45,334 nt of DNA from Verrucomicrobiota bacterium (GTDB taxonomy: Bacteria; Verrucomicrobiota; Verrucomicrobiia; Opitutales; Opitutaceae), in contig JAQGON010000198.1 in assembly GCA_028293565.1 (NCBI GenBank), positions 1 through 45,334 of the forward strand, given 5' to 3'. The position numbers and the translations under genes are program-made. Shown piece by piece: positions 35,481-42,462 of this stretch (within the stretch, counting starts at the first letter, position 1; the number at the start of each line of letters is the position of its first letter). The notes beneath the pieces are model-generated. The model worked only from the letters and a program-made list of their open reading frames with translations, had not been told where the DNA came from and did not search any database.

Positions 35481-36615
35481 CGATGAACATCCGCTCCGGG
35501 TAAGCCACGCGTCCCCGCGTCAGGATGTCGTGGCCGAAAATCTCGTGGCGGACGTCCTCAAGCCGGATCGCGTTCACCAGTTTCTCCGTGCGCAGTCCGC
35601 TGAACACCGGCTTGGCCCGGTCGTCTGCCAGCAGGATCGGAGCGCGGTAAATGAACAGGTAGTCCATCTGCTTGTCCTGGAGAATCTGGCTCACGAGTTG
35701 CGCGCCGCCTTCCAGGAAGACCCCGGAGATCCGCTCCTGCGCGCAGCGTTTCCTGAACTCCGACATCGGCACGCGCTGCGTCGCCGACGGCAGCGTCCAC
35801 ACCTGGACCCCAAGTTCGCGGAGCTTCCGCACGTAGCCCATGCCCCCGTGCGGCGTCGTCACGACGATCGTCCGGTCGCGGAACTCATCCGTATAGACGT
35901 CCGGCATCGCGCGATCGGCCACGCTGCGGAGCAACCCGTCGAAAACAAAGCGAAAGGGGCACCACTCCGGCCGATCCTTCATCCGGGCGGTGAGCCGCGG
36001 GTTGTCCGCCATCACCGTGCCCGCGCCCACCGCGATCGACGGAAACAAACGCCGCCAGCGCATCACGTCGGCGCGCGCCTCCTCGCCCGTGATCCATTTC
36101 GAATCGCCCGACCGGCACGCAATGCGGCCATCGAGCGTCACCGCCGCCTTGGCCGCAATCAGCGGCGAGTCCGTCGTGATCCAGTGGTTGAAGATCAGGT
36201 TCAGGTCCGTGCATTCCTGCTCGAGCACGCCGGCGGTCACCTCGACCCCCGCCGCGCGCAGCACTTCGAAGCCGCGGCCGGAGTGTTCCGGGTTGGGGTC
36301 CTTGGCGCCAATCACGACTTTCCGGATGCCGGAGGCGATGATCGCGTCGGTGCACGACCCGGTCCGGCCTTCGGTCGAGCACGGCTCGAGCGTGACGTAC
36401 AGCGTCGCCCCGGCGCGCGGCTTGTGCCCGAGCGCAATCAGCGCCAGGCGCTCCGCGTGCGGGCCGCCGTCCTGGGCGTGCGATCCCTCGGACATCACGC
36501 GCCCGTCCTCGACCACCAGCGCGCCCACCATCGGATTCGGATGAGTGTCGCCCCAGCCGCGCTTCGCCACGTCCAGCGCGCGCCTCATGTGGATTTCGGA
36601 TTCAGGGTCGGACAT
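35455..36615 (-). CDS. ribD: Bifunctional diaminohydroxyphosphoribosylaminopyrimidine deaminase / 5-amino-6-(5-phosphoribosylamino)uracil reductase
   Basis: Carries out steps two and three of riboflavin synthesis. The ATG at 36615 gives 386 residues; the frame stays open upstream but only antisense to sense-strand content of the neighbour. The N-terminal deaminase domain (about 1-145) has HPNPMVGALVV, the zinc motif H53-A-E55 in GPHAERLAL, and cysteines C79 and C88 in LEPCSTEGRTGSCTD. The reductase domain (about 150-370) begins LIAAKAAVTLDGRIACRSGD and has VGAGTVMADNPRLTAR and FLEGGAQLVSQIL. It overlaps both neighbours: the hydrolase gene by 14 bases and rdgB by 26. No FMN riboswitch is visible nearby and no other rib gene is in the window. 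Confidence 0.95.
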   Translation of the reverse strand: MSDPESEIHMRRALDVAKRGWGDTHPNPMVGALVVEDGRVMSEGSHAQDGGPHAERLALIALGHKPRAGATLYVTLEPCSTEGRTGSCTDAIIASGIRKVVIGAKDPNPEHSGRGFEVLRAAGVEVTAGVLEQECTDLNLIFNHWITTDSPLIAAKAAVTLDGRIACRSGDSKWITGEEARADVMRWRRLFPSIAVGAGTVMADNPRLTARMKDRPEWCPFRFVFDGLLRSVADRAMPDVYTDEFRDRTIVVTTPHGGMGYVRKLRELGVQVWTLPSATQRVPMSEFRKRCAQERISGVFLEGGAQLVSQILQDKQMDYLFIYRAPILLADDRAKPVFSGLRTEKLVNAIRLEDVRHEIFGHDILTRGRVAYPERMFIDETTFSLG

Positions 36616-37237
36616 AGGGATTTCCCCGCTTCTCGTCGCCGACCGTCGTAGCAGGACCATGCCCCGGGTAAACGATTGTTTCGTCGGGCAGCGTATAAAT
36701 CTGCCGGCGAATCGACTGCGCGAGCTGCTCTGCGTCGCCGCCCGGCAGATCGGTGCGTCCGACGCTCCCCGCAAAGAGCGCATCGCCGACGTAGGCCGCA
36801 GTCGCGGACGGCTGGAAGAACAGCACGTTTCCCGGACAATGTCCCGGCACGAAGCGCACCTCGAACCGGTCGCCCAGCGCCTCGAACGAGTCCCCTTGCT
36901 CAACCCACACGTCCGGGTAAACCGGCTCCAGTTTTATCCCCGGGCCAAGAAAGGCGCTCATCACCTTCGGCGTTTCGTACAGCGGACGGTCCGCCCGATG
37001 GGCGCGCACGCGGGCGCCCGTCTGCCTCACCACTTCCGCGGCGCCCTGCGTGTGGTCCCAGTGTCCGTGCGTCAGCCACAACTCCGTCAGCCGGCATTTT
37101 TCCTCCGCGAGGATCGGTTTGATCCCCTCCCAGATTCCGCCCGGCGCATCGATCAGCACCGCCTCGCCGCGCTGCGGGTCGGTCAGGAGATAGGAATTCG
37201 TCTGGATCGGACCGGCCGGGAGGACGTGCAGCTTCAT
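36602..37237 (-). CDS. Metallo-beta-lactamase-fold hydrolase (glyoxalase II-like)
   Basis: The ATG at 37237 gives 211 residues starting MKLHVLPAGPIQTNSYLL. The metal-binding motif is H57-G-H59-W-D61-H62 in LTHGHWDHTQG, with further ligands in VPGHCPGNV, YVGDALFAGSVGRTDLPGG and YPGHGPATTVG. This layout is that of the small glyoxalase II/YcbL-like group, which hydrolyse thioesters such as S-lactoylglutathione or related compounds; the C-terminal helical domain of true GloB is absent. Substrate is unknown. It is the first gene of the unit with ribD and rdgB, overlaps ribD by 14 bases, and is divergent from leuB. Confidence 0.9.
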   Translation of the reverse strand: MKLHVLPAGPIQTNSYLLTDPQRGEAVLIDAPGGIWEGIKPILAEEKCRLTELWLTHGHWDHTQGAAEVVRQTGARVRAHRADRPLYETPKVMSAFLGPGIKLEPVYPDVWVEQGDSFEALGDRFEVRFVPGHCPGNVLFFQPSATAAYVGDALFAGSVGRTDLPGGDAEQLAQSIRRQIYTLPDETIVYPGHGPATTVGDEKRGNPYVRP

Positions 37238-37326
37238 TGGCGAGCAATCCATGGCCTTTCGCGCCGCGCGCAATCGCGAAAAATCCCCTTCCCTTTCCCA
37301 CTGCCCCCGCTACGTCATTCCCGCTT

Positions 37327-38433
37327 ATGCCGACGCTGAAGTTTGCCGTCCTTGCCGGGGATTATATCGGGCCCGAGGTCATGGCCGAGGCGCTTCGCGT
37401 CCTTGAAACCGTCGCGCGCCAGGAGAACCTTCAGCTTGCGCCCGTCCCGGCCGACGTCGGCGGCCTGGCGATCGACCGCCACGGCGAGGCGCTTCCGGCG
37501 TCGACCCTGAAGGTCTGCGCGGCGAGCGATGCCATCCTGTTCGGCTCGGTCGGCGGCCCCAAGTGGGAGAAACTCCCGCCGGCGCAGCAGCCCGAGCGCG
37601 CCGCGCTGCTGCCGCTCCGCCGGCATTTCACGCTCTTCGCCAACATCCGGCCCGGCCTCCTGTATGCGGAACTGAAAGACGCCTCGCCGCTCAAGTCCGA
37701 ACGCATTCCGAACGGAATCGACATCGTCTGCATCCGCGAGCTGACCGGCGGCATCTATTTTGGCCAGCCGAAGTCGACCACGATGCTCCCCGACGACGAC
37801 GTCGAGGCGATCGACACGATGGTTTATCGAAAGAGCGAGATCGAGCGAATCGCCGCCGCCGCGGTGGCCGCGGCCCGTTCGCGCGGGAAAAAGCTCTGCT
37901 CGATCGACAAGGCCAACGTCCTCGAAACCTCCGTGCTCTGGCGGAAGACCATCACCGCCTACGTCGCCGCGCATGCGCCCGAGGTCGCGCTGAGCCACAT
38001 GTACGTCGACAACGCGGCGATGCAGCTCGTGCGCGACCCGAACCAATTCGACGTCTTCGTGACCGAAAACATGTTCGGCGACATCCTCTCCGACGAGATG
38101 GCCGTGGTCTGCGGATCGCTCGGCATGCTGTCATCCGCCTCGCTCGGCGCTGGGAGGAATTCCCACCGCCTGCCGTTCGGCCTTTACGAGCCGGCGGGGG
38201 GCACCGCTCCGGACATCGCCGGCCGGGACCTGGCCAATCCCTGCGCGCAGATTCTGTCGGCGGCGCTGATGCTGCGGTACAGTTTCGGATTGGAGAAAGC
38301 GGCGGCGCGCATCGAAGCCGCCGTGAAGCGCGCCGTCGTCTCGGGCACCCGCACCGCGGACATCGCCTTCGGCGGAAAATCCGTCGGCACCCGCGCGATG
38401 ACCGACGCCGTGCTCTCCCAGCTGAATTCCTGA
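37327..38433 (+). CDS. leuB: 3-isopropylmalate dehydrogenase
   Basis: NAD-dependent oxidative decarboxylation of 3-isopropylmalate in leucine synthesis. The 368-residue protein (ATG 37327) shows [37 protein letters not shown] with the catalytic lysine, [19 protein letters not shown], and [12 protein letters not shown] with the metal-binding aspartates. Two normally invariant-looking spots differ: the N-terminal GDGIGPEV reads GDYIGPEV, and the NAD-loop EPIHGSAPDIAG reads [12 protein letters not shown]. These may be lineage features. Length and all catalytic residues support a working enzyme. leuA, leuC and leuD are not nearby. It converges with the hybrid kinase gene across 134 bases without an evident terminator or repeat. 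Confidence 0.94.
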   Translation: MPTLKFAVLAGDYIGPEVMAEALRVLETVARQENLQLAPVPADVGGLAIDRHGEALPASTLKVCAASDAILFGSVGGPKWEKLPPAQQPERAALLPLRRHFTLFANIRPGLLYAELKDASPLKSERIPNGIDIVCIRELTGGIYFGQPKSTTMLPDDDVEAIDTMVYRKSEIERIAAAAVAAARSRGKKLCSIDKANVLETSVLWRKTITAYVAAHAPEVALSHMYVDNAAMQLVRDPNQFDVFVTENMFGDILSDEMAVVCGSLGMLSSASLGAGRNSHRLPFGLYEPAGGTAPDIAGRDLANPCAQILSAALMLRYSFGLEKAAARIEAAVKRAVVSGTRTADIAFGGKSVGTRAMTDAVLSQLNS

Positions 38434-38567
38434 TCGACGTCCTCGGACGAGTGTCGGAACGGAATTTGAACAGAAGGTAATGAAGGGAACGAAGCGCCGT
38501 CCGTCGGCGGCGTCGGGTTGCGCGCAGGACCGCGAGCACGTGAGCCCGCGATCGGCCGCAACGACCA

Positions 38568-41500
38568 TCAGTCGGGGCGGCTTGGATTGACCCGCGCCAG
38601 CACGGCGGCGAGTTCCGGCGGCTTCATCGGCTTGGTCAGAAAATCGTCCATGCCGGCGCGCACGCAATCCTCCCGGTCGCCCTCCATGGCGTTCGCGGTC
38701 AGGGCGATGATCCACGGCCGCGGGCGGCCGGCGGGTTGTTCCGCCCGGATGCGTCGCGTCGCCTCGAGGCCGTCCATCTCAGGCATCTGCACGTCCATCA
38801 GGATGACGTCGTAATCCTGGCGGCGCACCGCCTCGAGCGCCTCCAGCCCGTCGGCGGCGGTGTCGGCCCGCGAGCCGAGCCGGGCAAGCATGTAAAGCGC
38901 GACCTTCTGGTTCACCGGGTTGTCCTCGGCCAGCAGGATCCGCGCGCCGTTCACGTGCTGGGCCGCCGCAGGATCGATGACCGCCGCGGCGGGGCTCGCC
39001 GAGACCACCGCGCCGAGCGCGCGGGCCACGGCGTCGTAGAGCTGCGACGGCTTGACGGGCTTGTTCAGGATCGCGACGAACAGTTCCTCCTCGCCCGCGG
39101 GCAGCTGATGCCCGATCGACGACAGCAGCAGCAGCGGAAAGGTCGGCGGGTCCGGCAGCCGGCGGATTTCCCGCGCGAGCATCACGCCGTCCATTTCGGG
39201 CATCCGCAGGTCCACCACGGCGAAATCGAAATCCTCGCCGGCGCGCAGCCGGGCCAGCGCGCCCGGGCCATTTTCCTCGACGATGGCCTGCATGCCCCAC
39301 TTTTGCGCGAGTGCCGCCAGGATCCGGCGGCTCGGTTCGTTGTTGTCGACGACGAGCACCCGCTTGCCCCGCAACTGCGGCCGCTCAACCGCGATGAACG
39401 GCCGCGAACCCGCCGGTGCCCGCTCGACACGGACGGTGAAAAGAAACGTCGATCCGCGGCCGGGCTCGCTCTCGATCCACATGCGGCCGCCCATGAGCTC
39501 GGCGAGCCGCCGGCTGATCGCAAGGCCGAGGCCGGTCCCGCCGTACTTGCGCGTGGTCGAGGCGTCGACCTGCGTGAACGAGTTGAACAGCCGGCCCTGC
39601 GCCTCAAGGGGAATCCCGATACCGGTGTCGCGCACGGCGAACAGCAGCTCGAGCAGCTCGCCCTCCGCGGCGCCGAGGCGCACGGTGAGCTCCACTTCCC
39701 CGCGCTCGGTGAACTTGAGCGCGTTACCGAGCAGGTTGACCAAAATCTGCCGCAGCCGGGTGATGTCGCCCTGGACGCGTTGGGGAACCCCGTCGGCGAT
39801 CTCGTACAGGAGATCGATCCCCTTTTGCGCCCCCTTCGCCGCGAAAAGGTCGAGGGCGCTCTCGACGCAGCCGCGGACATCGAAGGGCTCGAGTTCCAGG
39901 TCGATGCGGCCCGATTCGATTTTCGAAAAATCGAGGATGTCGTTGATGAGCGACAGCAGGCTCTCGCCGCTGGACCGCACGATTTCCGTGAACTCCCACT
40001 GCTGCGGCGTGAGCGGCGTGTCGAGCAGCAGCGAGGTCATCCCGATGATTCCGTTCATCGGCGTGCGGATTTCATGGCTCATCGTGGCGAGGAACTGGCT
40101 CTTCGCGCGGTTGGCCTGCTCCGCCCTTTCGACCGCCAGGCGCGCCGCCTCGATCGCCTCCGCGAGTTTCGCGTTGAGCTGTTCCGCCGCGACGCGCGCC
40201 AGCTGCTCCTCCGTGACGTCCGTGAGCATGCCGTGCCACACCTTGGTGCCGTCGGCGAGCTGCGACGCGGACGACCGCGCCGTCAGCCAGCGCACCGTCC
40301 GGTCCGGCGTCACGATCCGGAACGTCGGCGACCAGGGCGCGCCGCGCGCGATGGCGTCGTCCAGCTGCTTCCGCACGGCCGCGCGGTCCGCGGCGTGCAC
40401 CGCGGAAAAAAGCACGATCGGCCGCTGCAAGGCGTCCGCGGGGTCGCGGCCAAAAAGCGTGCGATACCCTTCGCTCAGGAACGCAAAGGAACGCTGCCCG
40501 TCCGGGGCGCTTTGAAACTGGAACACGACGCCGGGCGCCTGGGCCGTGAGCGCCATCAGCCGTTTTTCGCTTTCCATCAGGCGAAGCTCCGCCGCCTTGC
40601 GCTCCGTGATGTCTTTCTCGATCGCCATGAAACCCGTCAGGTTTCCGTCCGCGTCGCGCAGCGGCTGCGCCTCGATCGCGACCCAGTAGCTCCGCCCCGA
40701 CTTGGCGTAATTGACCAGTTCGACCCGGAATCCCTCGTTCGCCCGGAGCCCCGCGCGCATCTCGGCGACCGCTGCGGCTTCGGTCAGCGGTCCCTGCAGG
40801 AACGAGCCCGGCGTGCGGCCGGAAGCCTCGGTCGGGCTGTACTCCGTCATCCGCGTGAACCCCTCGTTGACCCACTCGATGCGGCCATCCGGGCCGGTGA
40901 TGATCACCGCATTGGTCGTCCGCCCCGCCACCATCGCAAGCCGGCGCGCCTCGGCCTCGCTCGCGCGCAGCGATTTCGTCATCTCCTGCGCGATCCCGAG
41001 CGCGCGGGACCGACTCAGGCCGAGAGAGAGCACCACCCCCGCCAGGAGCGCGCTGACCACCAGCCCGCCGCCCGCCACGATCCAGGGCGCACCGCGCTCG
41101 AAACTTGCCTCGAACTTCGGCGTCGAGGACATCGCCATCGTCCATCGCCGGCCGCCGACGTCGACCGGCCGCACGGCGCTGAACATCCGCCCGCCAAACT
41201 CGCGGCCCCCGGGTCCATCAACGGCGGACACCAGGGTTTGATCGGCGTCGTAGAGCAGGTTTGCAGTGGTTAGATCGCTTCCCTCGAACACCTCCACATC
41301 GAGGTAACCCGCCACTCCGTCCATCACGTGATCCAGCAGGTCGTCGATGACCATCGGCGCATAGACGAGGCCGACCAGCGCGGCCTGCCGTTCGGCGGGC
41401 GAAGCGTGGCGCGCGCCGTTTCGGTAAATCGGGATCAGGTAGAGAAACCCCCGGTCCTGCCGGTCGTCCTGGGCGAGAGTCGTCCGTGCCGTCAGCGCCA

Positions 41501-42068
41501 GCTCGCCGGTTTTCATCGCACGCTCGATCGCCTGCCGGCGGTTCGATTCGGCCCCGAGGTCGACGCCCGCCGCGCGGCGGTTCCGCTCGAGCGGCTCGAT
41601 ATAGGCGATCACAAAGAGCTCGGGATCCGCTCCGTGGCTGGTCACCGAAAAATCAGGCGCACCGCCCGCGCGCTCGTCGGCGACGAAGGCCGCGAGGTCC
41701 GCGCGCGCCACCCGTTTCACATATCCCAGGCCCAGCAGGCCGGGGAATTCGCGACGCAGATCGCGCGTTTCCACGTAGTGGCGAAATTCGTCACGGGTCA
41801 CCACCTGGCTGGCGGCGAAAACTCCCTGCGCGCTCTTCAGCGCTTCCTCGACCCGTTTGAGGCGCTGCTTCACGTCGTTGCCGAGCCGTTCCGCCAATTG
41901 GTCGAAGCGCAGCGACGACTCCGCCCGGTAGTGGCTGTGCGCTTGATACACGCCCACCGCCGTGAGCCCGAGGCAGCCGAGAAACGTGAGGGCCGCCAAT
42001 CCGACCATCGTGCGCGTGCTGCCCCGGGCCGTGGACGACGCCGGCGAAAGTGAGGAGGAATCAGGCAT
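38568..42068 (-). CDS. Hybrid sensor histidine kinase (CHASE-PAS-PAS-HisKA-HATPase-REC-REC)
   Basis: The 1166-residue protein has a first membrane helix (about 22-42), an extracellular CHASE-type domain (about 75-300) and a second helix (about 329-350). PAS domains follow at about 372-490 and 505-620, the first ending MAIEKDITERK, then a coiled coil (620-655). The HisKA domain has SHEIRTPMNGIIG with phosphorylated H665. HATPase motifs are NLLGNALKFT, AVRDTGIGIP and GGTGLGLAIS. There are two receiver domains: REC1 (about 903-1015) with phosphoacceptor D953, and REC2 (about 1042-1158) with D1092. In REC1 the second residue of the usual acidic pair is Asn (VVDNNEPS). With no HPt or output domain, it presumably signals to a separate phosphotransfer protein. 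It is divergent from alaS. Confidence 0.94.
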   Translation of the reverse strand: MPDSSSLSPASSTARGSTRTMVGLAALTFLGCLGLTAVGVYQAHSHYRAESSLRFDQLAERLGNDVKQRLKRVEEALKSAQGVFAASQVVTRDEFRHYVETRDLRREFPGLLGLGYVKRVARADLAAFVADERAGGAPDFSVTSHGADPELFVIAYIEPLERNRRAAGVDLGAESNRRQAIERAMKTGELALTARTTLAQDDRQDRGFLYLIPIYRNGARHASPAERQAALVGLVYAPMVIDDLLDHVMDGVAGYLDVEVFEGSDLTTANLLYDADQTLVSAVDGPGGREFGGRMFSAVRPVDVGGRRWTMAMSSTPKFEASFERGAPWIVAGGGLVVSALLAGVVLSLGLSRSRALGIAQEMTKSLRASEAEARRLAMVAGRTTNAVIITGPDGRIEWVNEGFTRMTEYSPTEASGRTPGSFLQGPLTEAAAVAEMRAGLRANEGFRVELVNYAKSGRSYWVAIEAQPLRDADGNLTGFMAIEKDITERKAAELRLMESEKRLMALTAQAPGVVFQFQSAPDGQRSFAFLSEGYRTLFGRDPADALQRPIVLFSAVHAADRAAVRKQLDDAIARGAPWSPTFRIVTPDRTVRWLTARSSASQLADGTKVWHGMLTDVTEEQLARVAAEQLNAKLAEAIEAARLAVERAEQANRAKSQFLATMSHEIRTPMNGIIGMTSLLLDTPLTPQQWEFTEIVRSSGESLLSLINDILDFSKIESGRIDLELEPFDVRGCVESALDLFAAKGAQKGIDLLYEIADGVPQRVQGDITRLRQILVNLLGNALKFTERGEVELTVRLGAAEGELLELLFAVRDTGIGIPLEAQGRLFNSFTQVDASTTRKYGGTGLGLAISRRLAELMGGRMWIESEPGRGSTFLFTVRVERAPAGSRPFIAVERPQLRGKRVLVVDNNEPSRRILAALAQKWGMQAIVEENGPGALARLRAGEDFDFAVVDLRMPEMDGVMLAREIRRLPDPPTFPLLLLSSIGHQLPAGEEELFVAILNKPVKPSQLYDAVARALGAVVSASPAAAVIDPAAAQHVNGARILLAEDNPVNQKVALYMLARLGSRADTAADGLEALEAVRRQDYDVILMDVQMPEMDGLEATRRIRAEQPAGRPRPWIIALTANAMEGDREDCVRAGMDDFLTKPMKPPELAAVLARVNPSRPD

Positions 42069-42462
42069 GGCGAAGCTCGGACGGGCGGCTCAGGAAGGGG
42101 CGCGGTGTGGCAAGAGAGAGGGCCGGCAAAAAACGGGCGGAGTGACGAGGAAGGTGATCGGCGGTGAACCCGGATAAGATTTTCGCCGACGCGCAACGAG
42201 CATTCCGACTACCGGAAATCCGGTAGTCCATTGCGTCCGCCGTTTTTTCGCGGGCAAGAGTTCGAGGCGGTTTCATTCGAACGATGCGGGCGGGCCGGCG
42301 CCACCGGCGGCTCTGCCCGCTTCATCGCTAGCGCCTGTCCACGGGCACGCAAGCGCGCCAATCGGCGTCCGAAAGGTTCCCGGCCCCGCGAGCTTTCCTT
42401 CAAATTCCCCTCTTGCCTCGTCCTGACCGCCGTTCTGTCTTGGTCGCTCCCGACCGACCGCC
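42069..42462. other. 394-base divergent intergenic region between the hybrid kinase and alaS
   Basis: No gene is seen here on either strand. It contains a perfect 10-base inverted repeat (42207-42228), a T-run at 42243-42248, and a G+C-rich segment that can fold (GCGGGC at 42286-42291 with GCCCGC at 42315-42320, plus GCCGG/CCGGC inside), which might be part of the alaS leader. It is the longest gene-free stretch in the window and lacks the dispersed repeats. Confidence 0.6.
42207..42228. promoter_or_regulatory. Perfect 22-base palindrome, candidate operator
   Basis: GACTACCGGA and TCCGGTAGTC are exact inverted repeats separated by AA. It lies 139 bases upstream of the hybrid kinase start and 234 bases upstream of alaS. 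Symmetry and position suggest a site for a dimeric regulator such as a LuxR/NarL-type response regulator; a short cruciform or hairpin is the alternative. Confidence 0.5.

Noticed and set aside
35455-36615. FMN riboswitch expected near ribD
   Set aside because: ribD is internal to an overlapping gene set, and the region upstream of the first gene (37238-37326) is too short and shows no RFN-like conserved blocks.
38736-41273. 845-codon plus-strand frame antisense to the hybrid kinase
   Set aside because: Shadow frame rich in Arg, His and Asp without family features; the kinase on the other strand has a complete domain series.
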